Assembly: GCA_037478855.1 (NCBI GenBank)
Contig: JBBFLY010000048.1
Span: 1 to 22,259 of the forward strand
DNA: 22,259 nucleotides
Direction: 5' to 3'
Origin: Rhabdothermincola sp037478855
GTDB taxonomy: Bacteria; Actinomycetota; Acidimicrobiia; Acidimicrobiales; Acidimicrobilacustridaceae
The notes under the pieces are model-generated. The model was not told the DNA's origin. It saw nothing but the letters and a program-made list of their open reading frames with translations, and searched no databases. Made by a program: the position numbers and the translations under genes. Below are positions 1 to 8,215 of this stretch, one piece after another. Every line of letters starts with the position of its first letter. Position 1 is the stretch's first letter.

Positions 1-710
1 GGCATCCTCGCCTGCCCCGCCATACGATCATCACCACCGAGACCAGCCACCCTCACCCCATGAAACCGCGCAGTCTCGAACACTTCGTCTTCGTTGTCGC
101 CGACGTCGAGGCCCAGCACCTCGCGGTCGCCGTTGGCGGTGACGCCGGTGGCGACGATCACGGTCTTGGAGACCACCTGGTGGTTGTCGTCGCGCACGTG
201 CAGGTAGGTGGCGTCGAGGTACACGTAGGGGAACTCGACGTGGTCGAGGGACCGGGTCCGGAACACGCCGACGACCTCATCGAGACGAGCGCAGATCCGT
301 GACACCTCCGACTTGGAGATCCCCGACGCCACGCCCATGACGGCGACGAGATCATCGACCGAACGGGTCGACACCCCCGACACGTAGGCCTCCATCACCA
401 CCGCGTACAACGCCTGGTCGATGCGGCGGCGCCGCTCGAGGATCGATGGGAAGAACGACCCCTGCCGCAGCTTCGGGATCGCCACCTCCACGTCGCCGCC
501 CAACGTGGCCAGCAACCGCCGACGATGCCCGTTGCGTTCGGTCCTGCGGCCCTCGCTGCGCTCGTAGCGGGCCGCGCCGATCACCTCAGTCACCTCGAGC
601 TCGATCAACTCCTCAAGCACGATCTGGACCGCGTCACGGACCAGATCAACGCCGTCACCGGCACGGAACGCATCCAGCAGCTCGGACAAGGCAGACTCGG
701 ACAGAGCCAT
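1..710 (-). pseudogene. IS256/mutator-family transposase, N-terminal part only, runs off the window edge
   Basis: Reading the minus strand from the ATG at 710 gives 236 open codons to the window edge. The first ~211 residues are a typical actinobacterial mutator transposase: an N-terminal region with RTERNGHRRR (about 57-66), the helix-turn-helix-like GISKSEVSRIC (140-150), and the start of the DDE catalytic core with FPYVYLDATYLHVRD (first catalytic Asp about 166) and VVATGVTANGDREVLGLDVGDNEDEVF. Family members continue with a WTAFLRSL-type stretch and a second Asp in ISDAH. Here the sequence changes to unrelated residues (FETARFHGVR...) at about position 77, and no other frame restores the motif. 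The gene therefore looks interrupted or joined to foreign DNA. The GGAGAAG just upstream of the ATG is a plausible ribosome binding site. It could be a nested insertion, a deletion or an assembly junction; the remainder lies outside the window. Confidence 0.75.
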
Positions 711-727
711 CGGTGTCTTCTCCTCAT

Positions 728-751
728 GGTGTGCAGTTAGCGCTACACACC
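728..751. repeat. Imperfect palindrome upstream of the transposase gene
   Basis: The 24 bases begin GGTGTG and end CACACC, with AG...CT pairing further in and a few mismatches. The site lies 18-41 bp upstream of the transposase ATG. It may be a subterminal element or a regulatory site of the insertion sequence. The outer end of the element cannot be fixed, because its other end is not in the window. Confidence 0.35.
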
Positions 752-976
752 GAGAATCACGCCGATGGCCCCACCACGCGGTGGACCCCCTCAGCAACCC
801 CAAACCCCACCACGCCACGGGACGCCCCTGATCCCGGGGCGGTTCACACCCCCTGCCCGCGACCGGATTTTGCCGAAGGTTTGTCTGGCGCTGCCCAGAC
901 CCTTACCTGGCACCCGGTATCAACGGGGACAGGTACCGGCGGGGAGTGGCCCCAAGGGCTGCGAACCTGACGCAAC
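752..976. other. Non-coding gap between the transposase and the Ig-like gene
   Basis: About 225 bp with no convincing gene. It contains a short hairpin at 883-900 (GTCTGG, six-base loop, CCAGAC), which could be an IS end or a structural element. The right-hand end of the insertion sequence probably lies somewhere in this gap. I found no clear promoter. Confidence 0.5.
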
Positions 977-991
977 GGGAGGCAGGCAGAG

Positions 992-2395
992 ATGGCGCGA
1001 GCGCACTTGAGAGCAGCTGTCGGGCGAGCAGGCCTCGGGGCGGCGGTGGTGACGCTCGCTGCCGTGCTGTCGTGGGTCGGCGCTGGTCCAGCCGCGGCAA
1101 TGCCCGATCCCGGCTCGTCGGTCACCATCACCGGCTCGCCACCCACGCTCATCACCGGCACCTCGACGGTGACGTTCTCGTTCACCGGGGTCGGCATGCA
1201 CCCGTCGTTCACCGGGTACTGGTGCAACCTGAGCCAGCCCTTCGGGGTGCAGGGGCTGTGGTACCCGTGCAGCTCACCGTGGGTGTCGAACGTGACCGCC
1301 GACGGGGCGTGGCGGTTCACCGTCGCCATGCCAGCCCCCGATCTCGAGAACCCCGCGTCCGTGGACTACGTGTACGCGTGGCACGACTTCGTGGTGGCGA
1401 ACAACCCGCCTTCGGTCTCGTTCACTGACGTTCCTCTGGCGGTCTCGACGCTGTCGAACCCGTCGATCGGCTTCACCGTCACCGGAGCCGCGGTGACGGT
1501 GAGCTGTGCACTCGATGCGGTGCCTGTGAGCCCCTGTGATCCACCCGTGCAGCTGGCCGGCCTGCAGCGCGGCTCGCACTCGTTCACCGTGCACGCCCAG
1601 AACCCCGTCGGTGCAGCGGAGGCCACCTACACCTGGTCGGTGCAGCCGACCTCCACACCACCGGAGATCACCTCGATCAACGTCCCCGGGGCGTTCAGCG
1701 GACCGTCGGTGACGATCAGCTGGACCACCAGCGGGATCGTGGACCGCCAGGAGTGCCAGTTCGACGAGAACGGCCGGTGGTTTCCATGCACCTCCCCGGT
1801 GGCACGCAACGGCATGAGCGCCGGTGAGCACATGTTCTCCGTGCGGGTGCTCAACGGCGCCGGGCAGGACCAGGTCGACGCGTCCTGGTTCGTCGACCCG
1901 AACTGGCAGCCACCACCCCCGACCGTCACCGTCACCAGCACCCCGCCGACCAAGACGACCTCGACCACCGCGACGTTCCGCTACACGCTGAGCAACGCCG
2001 ACGGGGTGCAGTGCCGTCTCGACGGTGCCACGGTTCCGTGCACCACCACCACGTTGCGCCTGAGCGGCCTGACGCCCGGCGCCCACGACGTGGCCATCAC
2101 GCCGACCGCAGCAGGGAGCGTCGGCACCACCTGGACCTACCACTGGTCGGTCCTGCCGACCGTGAAGATCCTGAGCCGTCCCGTCGACGGCAACACCGGT
2201 GACGCGGTCATCACCTTCACCGCCAGCCCGGGCGCGACGCTCACCTGCAAGCTCGACGGGGTGCGGCTCAGCTCGTGCACCAGCCCGTTGGTGCTGCCCG
2301 CCTCGACGATCGCTGCTGGGACCCACAAGGTCACCATCCAGGCGACCGTCAGCGGCCTCAGCTCGACCCGGTCCGTGAGCTGGCTGCAGAGCTGA
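992..2395 (+). CDS. Secreted protein with about five Ig-like repeats
   Basis: 467 residues. The ATG at 992 has GGGAGG at 977-982. The N-terminus has basic residues, a hydrophobic stretch (about 13-31) and an Ala-rich end (GPAAA around 32-36), a Sec signal peptide. The rest is about five repeats of roughly 85-90 residues. Each has a conserved core: Cys, Leu/Phe-Asp, about 6-8 residues, a second Cys (often PC.SP), then a G.H.f.v stretch and a closing W. Examples are CALDAVPVSPC, CQFDENGRWFPC, CRLDGATVPC and CKLDGVRLSSC. The paired cysteines probably form one disulfide per domain. This resembles bacterial Ig-like domains of surface or extracellular proteins. No catalytic domain, LPXTG motif or C-terminal membrane anchor is seen, so it is probably released or non-covalently bound. 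Its function is unknown. It is convergent with the GH31 gene, 24 bp away. Confidence 0.85.
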   Translation: MARAHLRAAVGRAGLGAAVVTLAAVLSWVGAGPAAAMPDPGSSVTITGSPPTLITGTSTVTFSFTGVGMHPSFTGYWCNLSQPFGVQGLWYPCSSPWVSNVTADGAWRFTVAMPAPDLENPASVDYVYAWHDFVVANNPPSVSFTDVPLAVSTLSNPSIGFTVTGAAVTVSCALDAVPVSPCDPPVQLAGLQRGSHSFTVHAQNPVGAAEATYTWSVQPTSTPPEITSINVPGAFSGPSVTISWTTSGIVDRQECQFDENGRWFPCTSPVARNGMSAGEHMFSVRVLNGAGQDQVDASWFVDPNWQPPPPTVTVTSTPPTKTTSTTATFRYTLSNADGVQCRLDGATVPCTTTTLRLSGLTPGAHDVAITPTAAGSVGTTWTYHWSVLPTVKILSRPVDGNTGDAVITFTASPGATLTCKLDGVRLSSCTSPLVLPASTIAAGTHKVTIQATVSGLSSTRSVSWLQS

Positions 2396-2413
2396 GCCGG
2401 CAGCGCCCCCGGC
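2396..2413. terminator. Weak hairpin in the convergent gap
   Basis: GCCGG (2396-2400) and CCGGC (2409-2413) flank an 8-base loop between two convergent genes. The position fits a bidirectional terminator. The stem is short and there is no T-run, so this is a weak call. Confidence 0.25.
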
Positions 2414-2419
2414 GAGAGC

Positions 2420-4753
2420 TCAGCGGCGCTTCACCGGACGGCCGACAGCGTCGCCCAGGCGATCGACGACGCGGACCTCGACGTCCGCTGGGAGCCCCTC
2501 GACGACGACCGTGGGATCGTCGTGGGTCGTGGTGATCGTCACGACGTGCCCGTCCACCCGGGCGACGCCGCGCCAGTCCTGCGGGTCGGATCCTGCATCG
2601 GCGCGCAGGGTGAGCGGATCGGTGGGTCGGGCTCCCACGTGGTCCATGACCGGACCGAGTGGGATCAGCGCCTCTGCACGCTGGTAGAGCGGGAACTCCT
2701 CGATCGGGCTGTGGGTGCTCAGCCACACGGGGCCGCGGTGACGCTCACCGGTGAACCAGTGCACCCAGTCACCCGCGGGGAGGTAGACGCGCCGGCCGCC
2801 CTCGGGGTTCGCGACCGGCGCCACGAGCAGGTCGTCGCCGAGGAGCCACTGGTCCGAGAGGTGCCAGGTGCTGGGATCATCGGGGTGATCGACGACGAGG
2901 GGTCGGGCCAGGGGCACGCCAGCGGCGGCGGCCCGATCAGCCTGTCCGAGCAGGTAGGGCAGGAGCCGGTAGCGGAGTCGGAGCAGACCGCGGGCGATCT
3001 CGGTGGTGGCGCCCCGGTCGTACAGCTCGCGGTTGCCGAACCCGTGGATGCGGCTGTGGGAGAGGAACAGGCCCGCCTGCAGCCAGCGGATGAGCAGCTG
3101 GTCGTCAGGCTCGCCGAAGAAGCCACCGATGTCCATGCTCCAGAACGGGAACCCGCACAGCCCGAGCGACAGGCCACCGGCGACGTCGGCAAAGAGGTTG
3201 TCCCACCGCGCCGAGGAGTCACCACCCCAGTGCAGCGGGTACCGCTGGGAACCGGCGAAGGCGGCGCGAGCCCAGATGATCCACTCGCCGGTGTGGGCGT
3301 GGGTGACCTCCGCGACGGCTCGGTTGTAGAGCAGCGGGTACCGGTTGTGCATCCGGTGACCGGGGGTGCCGTCGTGGTAGACGCCGTCGACGGGGGCCTG
3401 CTCGCCGAAGTCGACCTTGATGGCTCGGGCGCCCAGGTCGAGCAGCTCTCCGAGGCGGCGTTGGTAGACCTCGACCGCGGCAGGGTTGGTGAAGTCGATG
3501 CACCCGACCCGGCCACCCTCCCAGTCGGGCGTGTAGCAGAGGCCGACGTCGTAGATGCCGCCGTCCTCGTGCTTGACGAAGCCGTCGACCTCCGCCAGCT
3601 TGTCGAACAGACGCGAGCCCTCAGCGATGTAGGGAAGCTGCCACAGCGACACCTTCACCCCCATCGCCGCCATCGCCTCGAAGTAGCCCGCGGGATCGGG
3701 GAACCGGTCGGGGTCGAACTCGAGATCGCAGAGCCAATCCCGCCGGAACCAGTGGGTGTCGAGGTGCAGCACGTCGAAGGGCAGCCCCTCGGCGCGCATC
3801 CGTCTCGCCACCTCGAGCGTCTCGGCTGCCGACGAGTAGGAGATCTTCGACTGCCAGAACCCGAACGACCAGTCCGGGGGCACGTTCGGTCGACCGGTCA
3901 GCTCGGTGTACGCCCCGAGCACCTCTCGGATGTCGCCGACGAACACGAAGGCGTCGAACCAGTCATCGTCCACGGCGACCTGCAGCTGGGGGGCGCAGCG
4001 GCTGCCCACCCACGCGGTGAGCCGGGCATCATGGTTGGCGAAGACCCCCCATCCCGCGGTGGTGACCCAGAACGGCACGTTCTTGTACGCGCGGGGGCTG
4101 ACGGTCCCCAGCGCCTCCTCCATGTTCACATCGATCGTCTGGCCGACCTTGTCCAGTCGCCCGAAGCGCTCGCCGAACCCGTAGACGCACTCGTCGGGCC
4201 CGATCGAGAACACCTCTGTCGCGAAACGGTGGCCGGGCAGGGGAGTGCGGCTGATGCCAGTGGGGAACGCGTCCCAGGCGTTCCAGCGGTTCGACTCGAC
4301 GCCGCCCACGGTGCCGACCACGCGGCCATCGGCGCGACGGAACCGAAGCAGCGGCCCCCCGAGCTCGGGCACCTCCACCTCGACTGAGGCGTGCGTCGTG
4401 CGGAGCCGCACGCCCGTGTCGGTCGGTTCGCAGCGGGCATCGGGGTCGTTGCGGACAGCCGTGGCGAGCATCGGCGTCTCACCCGCCGGGACGCCATCGC
4501 CGAGCGCGAAGCGGTAGCGGAAGGTGCGTGGCCCGACCGCGTCGACCCGCACCGTGAGCGATCCGCCCTCGATCCGCTCACCGGTCAGGGCATCCGCGTG
4601 GAGTCGGGTGAGGGTCGTGTCGGAGGAACCGGTGACCGTGAGCACGACGAACCCGTCGCCGATCTCGCGCACGGTCGTTGCCGATGGTTGGAACCGGTCG
4701 ACCTCGAGCTGTTCCAGATGCCGGGTCGGTGGCTGCTGTGAGTGGGTCTGCAT
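2420..4753 (-). CDS. Glycoside hydrolase family 31 (alpha-xylosidase/alpha-glucosidase type)
   Basis: 777 residues, a normal GH31 length. The family is a retaining alpha-glycosidase that removes terminal alpha-xylosyl or alpha-glucosyl units. Residues about 1-290 form the N-terminal beta-sandwich (YGFGERFGRLDKVGQ at about 191-205 is typical). The TIM barrel starts near PPDWSFGFWQSK (292-303). The catalytic nucleophile is D448 in KVDFGE, and the acid/base is D512 in HWGGD. SMDIGGFFG (539-547) is another family signature. C-terminal beta-domains follow. The KVDFGE/HWGGD pair resembles YicI-type alpha-xylosidases, but substrate cannot be assigned. There is no signal peptide, so it is probably cytoplasmic and acts on imported oligosaccharides. 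The ATG is preceded by AGGGAG. It lies 130 bp downstream of the SRPBCC gene on the same strand. No sugar transporter is adjacent. Confidence 0.92.
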   Translation of the reverse strand: MQTHSQQPPTRHLEQLEVDRFQPSATTVREIGDGFVVLTVTGSSDTTLTRLHADALTGERIEGGSLTVRVDAVGPRTFRYRFALGDGVPAGETPMLATAVRNDPDARCEPTDTGVRLRTTHASVEVEVPELGGPLLRFRRADGRVVGTVGGVESNRWNAWDAFPTGISRTPLPGHRFATEVFSIGPDECVYGFGERFGRLDKVGQTIDVNMEEALGTVSPRAYKNVPFWVTTAGWGVFANHDARLTAWVGSRCAPQLQVAVDDDWFDAFVFVGDIREVLGAYTELTGRPNVPPDWSFGFWQSKISYSSAAETLEVARRMRAEGLPFDVLHLDTHWFRRDWLCDLEFDPDRFPDPAGYFEAMAAMGVKVSLWQLPYIAEGSRLFDKLAEVDGFVKHEDGGIYDVGLCYTPDWEGGRVGCIDFTNPAAVEVYQRRLGELLDLGARAIKVDFGEQAPVDGVYHDGTPGHRMHNRYPLLYNRAVAEVTHAHTGEWIIWARAAFAGSQRYPLHWGGDSSARWDNLFADVAGGLSLGLCGFPFWSMDIGGFFGEPDDQLLIRWLQAGLFLSHSRIHGFGNRELYDRGATTEIARGLLRLRYRLLPYLLGQADRAAAAGVPLARPLVVDHPDDPSTWHLSDQWLLGDDLLVAPVANPEGGRRVYLPAGDWVHWFTGERHRGPVWLSTHSPIEEFPLYQRAEALIPLGPVMDHVGARPTDPLTLRADAGSDPQDWRGVARVDGHVVTITTTHDDPTVVVEGLPADVEVRVVDRLGDAVGRPVKRR

Positions 4754-4883
4754 CTCAGCGGCTCCCTGGGGAGGAAGGTGACGCGGATCTGCAAGCGCGG
4801 GTGGCGCGCGGACGCTGCGAGCTTCACCACTCGGTCAGCCGGGTTCGTGGCACACCTCGGCGCGCCCCGCGCCCGCCGGGAAC

Positions 4884-5363
4884 TCAGGCTCCAGGACGGG
4901 GCATGCCCGGTGCGACCGTGCGGGCGAGGATGCCGAGCGTGGCTCGTAGCGCGGACTCCGGGATGACGGGGAAGATGTTCGCGGCGCGCCAGGTGTCGTC
5001 GATCCCCGACCAGTCGTAGTAGGAGGTGACCAGCGTGCCGCCTTCGATGGGTTCGAGCCGGTAGCCGTAGACGTGACCGAGGTTGAGCTGGCCCTCGATC
5101 GTCCAGGCCAGCTCGCGATCCTGCTCGAAGGTGACGATGCGAACCGTCACGTCGTACAGGCCGAGCGGGTAGTCGTTCAGCGCGTCCCGGTCCATGTGCA
5201 CGACGAAGGTGTCGCCCACGCCGGTGACGGGATCGCCTTCCGCCGCCATCAACATGCCGGAGCTGTCGATGGCGACATGCCCCTGTGGGTCGCACAGCGT
5301 GCGGAAGATCGTCGCCGCGTCTGCGGCGATCGGGCGGCTGACCTCGATGCGCTCTGGTGCCAT
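4884..5363 (-). CDS. SRPBCC-family (START/polyketide cyclase-like) protein
   Basis: 159 residues. The start (IEVSRPIAADAATIFRTLCDPQGH) and later pattern (GVGDTFVVHM, ELAWTIEGQ, GTLVTSYYDWSG) match the SRPBCC helix-grip fold, which forms a hydrophobic ligand cavity. Actinobacterial members are often annotated as polyketide cyclase/dehydrase, but most are uncharacterised and no catalytic residues can be assigned here. No signal peptide. The gene begins only 26 bp after the stop of the acyl-CoA synthetase, so the two are probably co-transcribed and this protein may bind a lipophilic intermediate (inference). No strong Shine-Dalgarno sequence precedes the ATG. Confidence 0.8.
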   Translation of the reverse strand: MAPERIEVSRPIAADAATIFRTLCDPQGHVAIDSSGMLMAAEGDPVTGVGDTFVVHMDRDALNDYPLGLYDVTVRIVTFEQDRELAWTIEGQLNLGHVYGYRLEPIEGGTLVTSYYDWSGIDDTWRAANIFPVIPESALRATLGILARTVAPGMPRPGA

Positions 5364-5389
5364 CGGTGCAGTGTCGCACAGCCCGGCGG

Positions 5390-6952
5390 TCAGATCCGGC
5401 GGTCGAGCCCCTCCCAGTAGGGGTCACGCAGCAGCCGCTTGTACAGCTTGCCGGTCGGGTGCCGAGGGAGCCGACCGGGGAAGTCGATGGATCGTGGCGC
5501 CTTGTAGCCGGCGAGGTGGGCCCGCACGTGAGCGATCAGCTCGGCTGCGAGCTCCTCGGAGGGCTCATAGCCCTCCGTCAGCTCGACCGCGGCCTTCACC
5601 TCCTCGCCCATCTCGTCGTTGGGGACGCCGAACACCGCCGCATCAGCAACCGCAGGATGGGTGACGAGCACCCCTTCGATCTCCGCTGGGTAGATGTTCA
5701 CACCGCCGGAGATGATCATGTCGATCTTGCGGTCGGACATGAACAGGTACCCGTCCTCGTCGAGGTAGCCGACGTCGCCCAACGTTCCGACGCCTGGCTC
5801 GAGGTGAGCGGAGGCCGTCTTCTCCGGGGCGTTGTGGTACTCGAAGTCCGCGCCGGTCTTGGACCGGAAGTAGATCTGCCCGGGCTCGTTGGGACCCGCC
5901 GGCGTGCCGTCTTCTCTGATGATGAGCAGGTCCACCATCGGGCTGGGACGTCCCAGGCTGCCCGGTCGCTCCAGCCACTCCGGCCCGGTGATGACCGACA
6001 GGAACCCGCCTTCGGTGCCGCCGTAGTACTCGGTGATCACCGGCCCCCACCAGTCGAGCATCGCCCGCTTCACCTCGACCGGGCACGGCGCCGCGCCATG
6101 GGCCACCACCACCAGCGACGATCCGTCGAACGCCGCTCTGGTCTGCTCGGGAAGCTTGAGCATCCGGATGAACTGCGTCGGCACGAGATGGATGTTGGTC
6201 ACCCGGTGACGGTCGATGAGCGCGAGCGTTTCGGCGGGGTCGAAGCGGTGACGCATCACCACGGTGCTCCCCGCGCACAACGGGGCCATCGAGAAGATCC
6301 ACTGCGCGGAGTGGTACATCGGGCCCTCCAGCAGCGTCACCCCGTCGGTGGGGATGCCAAAGATGCCGTTGACCAAGCCGGCGACCAACTGGAACATCTC
6401 CGGCGCCATCCCGTACTGGGTGAGCGTGCCCCGAACGCCCTTGGGAAACCCGGTCGTGCCCGACGTATAGAACATCGGCCCACCCGAGCCCTGATCGGCG
6501 GGCTCGTCCGCCGCACTGGTCGCCAGGAGCTCTTCGTAGTCGATGAACCCGTCGGAGCCGTCACCGTCGCTTCCGATGACCACCCGGTGGCGGCAGCCGT
6601 CGAACCTCGAAGCGGCAGCTCGCGCGACCCCCAGGTGCGGCGCGTCGACGAACAGCACCTTGGCGCCGGAGTCGTTGACGACGTAGGCCAGCTCATCGGC
6701 GACCCAGTGCCAGTTCACCGGCACGACGATCAGCGAGCTGTGCATGGCCGCCAGCGTGACCTCGAAGGCTTCACGCCGGTTGCCGCACATGAGGGCCACC
6801 ACGTCACCTGGGGCCAGGCCGAAGCTGCGCAGTGCGTGCACGAGTCGGTTCACCCGCTCGTCGAGGGCGCGCCAGGTGGTCGTGCCGCGCTCGTCGATCA
6901 GCGCAGGCTCATCCGCGCGTCGCTCAGCGATCGGGTTCAACAGGGCGACCAT
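5390..6952 (-). CDS. AMP-forming acyl-CoA synthetase (FadD-like)
   Basis: 520 residues. The enzyme activates a carboxylic acid with ATP to an acyl-adenylate and transfers it to CoA. All core motifs of the ANL superfamily are present: the P-loop YTSGTTGFPKGV (162-173), EYYGGTEGG (308-316), GDVGYLDEDGYLFMSDRK (392-409), the hinge/ribose-binding IISGGVNIYPAEIE (413-426), and the C-terminal PTGKLYKR with catalytic K502. The C-terminus ...RDPYWEG...R.I is typical of actinobacterial fatty-acid, steroid or aromatic acid:CoA ligases, and the substrate cannot be read from sequence. The ATG at 6952 has a strong GGAGG at a good distance. The gene leads a likely operon with the SRPBCC gene, and possibly the GH31 gene. 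Confidence 0.92.
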   Translation of the reverse strand: MVALLNPIAERRADEPALIDERGTTTWRALDERVNRLVHALRSFGLAPGDVVALMCGNRREAFEVTLAAMHSSLIVVPVNWHWVADELAYVVNDSGAKVLFVDAPHLGVARAAASRFDGCRHRVVIGSDGDGSDGFIDYEELLATSAADEPADQGSGGPMFYTSGTTGFPKGVRGTLTQYGMAPEMFQLVAGLVNGIFGIPTDGVTLLEGPMYHSAQWIFSMAPLCAGSTVVMRHRFDPAETLALIDRHRVTNIHLVPTQFIRMLKLPEQTRAAFDGSSLVVVAHGAAPCPVEVKRAMLDWWGPVITEYYGGTEGGFLSVITGPEWLERPGSLGRPSPMVDLLIIREDGTPAGPNEPGQIYFRSKTGADFEYHNAPEKTASAHLEPGVGTLGDVGYLDEDGYLFMSDRKIDMIISGGVNIYPAEIEGVLVTHPAVADAAVFGVPNDEMGEEVKAAVELTEGYEPSEELAAELIAHVRAHLAGYKAPRSIDFPGRLPRHPTGKLYKRLLRDPYWEGLDRRI

Positions 6953-7113
6953 CTGCGTTACCTCCGTTGGCGGCGGGGTGCTCCGGACCGGGACGGATCA
7001 TCGGGATCGAGGCCCGGCGCTGCCCCATCTGCCCCAACCTGCCCCGATCCGCGCCTGGCAACCTACTGCAGCACCCCGGCCCACCTCCGAGGGAGCCGGC
7101 GAGCGTGGCGGTC

Positions 7114-8181
7114 TCACGGCTCGCCGCCCGTGCGGTGAGCGCCCCGTGGATGGTCAGCGAAGAACGACCAGATCACCTCGTTCGCATCGATCGCCGAGGT
7201 GGCTGGACCGAGGACGGCGGCGCTGGCGGCCGCGAGCTCGCTGCCAGGCCAGGTGTGGCCGGCCCCCGCGATGACGTACAGCTCGACACTGGCGTTGCCT
7301 TCGCAGGCCACATAGGTGATCCGCTCGACCGACGCGGCGACCGGCATCCGCTCCGGATCAGGCCTGCAGCGGGCACGCGCGGCCCAGGCCGCCGCCGCGG
7401 CTGCGGGCTCGCTCCAAGGGAGGCCGTCGAACGCCGTGCGGCTCTCGTCGCTCCATTCGAGGCTGGCGAGGCGCGGACCGGCTCCACCGGTGATGGGGAC
7501 GTAGCCGTCGTCGGTGCCGTGGATGGCGAGCACCGACACCGGGCTCGTGGGCCTGCAGTCGGCCGGGTCCTGCAGCCCGGCCACCGCTGCGATCGCGGCG
7601 ACCCGGTCGGCGAGCCGGCAGGCCACGAGCGACGCGAGGAAGGCACCGTTGGAGAACCCGACGACGTAGACCCGCTCGGGGTCGACGCAGACGGCGCTGG
7701 TGACCTCGTCGATGACGCCCGCGATGAACCCCACGTCGTCGGGGAGCTCTGCGTGGGGGACGGCGTTCCAATAGGGCTTGTCGCTGTTGCCCTCCGGTGT
7801 GGCGAGCACGAAGCGTTCCCGTTCGGCCAGCCCATCGAGCCCGCTGATCGCCGCCGCGCCGGCCGCGCCGCTCAGGTAGCCGTGGAGGTTGATGACCAAC
7901 GGGACCGGCGAGCCGTCGTAGGTGCTGGGCACGAAGCGCAGATACCAGCGCTGCCGCCCACCTGAGGAGATTCCGATCCGTTCCTGCGCGCCACGGGTCG
8001 GGACCTGCCCGGCGTGGCGATCGCAGCCCGATGCGATGCTGGCTGTCGTGGGCATCCGGGCGTCGCCGGCCGGCGCGGGGGAGCAGGCCACGGCGAGCGC
8101 CACGAGCACCACGAGCGCCACGAGCGGGACGAGCAGACCGGTCGTCGCGAACGGGTGGATCGGTCGGGTCCGATGCGCCAC
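7114..8181 (-). CDS. Secreted/lipoprotein esterase of the PHB depolymerase / LpqC family
   Basis: 355 residues from a GTG start. The N-terminus has a hydrophobic stretch (about 13-32) ending LAVAC at C33, a plausible though non-consensus lipobox (Ala rather than Leu/Val/Ile at -3). The protein is therefore either a lipoprotein or an ordinary secreted protein. The mature part is an alpha/beta hydrolase: oxyanion-type HG at 100-101, nucleophile S177 in GFSNG, a likely acid in HGTDD (224/225), and catalytic H309 in GAGHTWPG. This pattern groups it with PHB depolymerases, LpqC and the related CE1 feruloyl or acetylxylan esterases. The substrate is unknown. Several extra cysteines suggest disulfides in an extracytoplasmic domain. 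It starts 34 bp after the stop of the upstream carotenoid oxygenase gene, consistent with co-transcription. Confidence 0.85.
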   Translation of the reverse strand: MAHRTRPIHPFATTGLLVPLVALVVLVALAVACSPAPAGDARMPTTASIASGCDRHAGQVPTRGAQERIGISSGGRQRWYLRFVPSTYDGSPVPLVINLHGYLSGAAGAAAISGLDGLAERERFVLATPEGNSDKPYWNAVPHAELPDDVGFIAGVIDEVTSAVCVDPERVYVVGFSNGAFLASLVACRLADRVAAIAAVAGLQDPADCRPTSPVSVLAIHGTDDGYVPITGGAGPRLASLEWSDESRTAFDGLPWSEPAAAAAAWAARARCRPDPERMPVAASVERITYVACEGNASVELYVIAGAGHTWPGSELAAASAAVLGPATSAIDANEVIWSFFADHPRGAHRTGGEP

Positions 8182-8215
8182 GGGAGAGCCGACGGTGTGT
8201 CGCCGTCTGATGGGG

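Noticed and set aside
2522..4387. 621-residue open frame on the plus strand
   Set aside because: It is antisense to the GH31 gene with intact catalytic motifs, and its composition (Val/Gly/Asp/Glu/Arg-rich, no domains) is that of a GC-rich mirror frame.
5357..7138. 593-residue open frame on the plus strand
   Set aside because: Antisense to the acyl-CoA synthetase with all ANL motifs; low-complexity composition and no homology.
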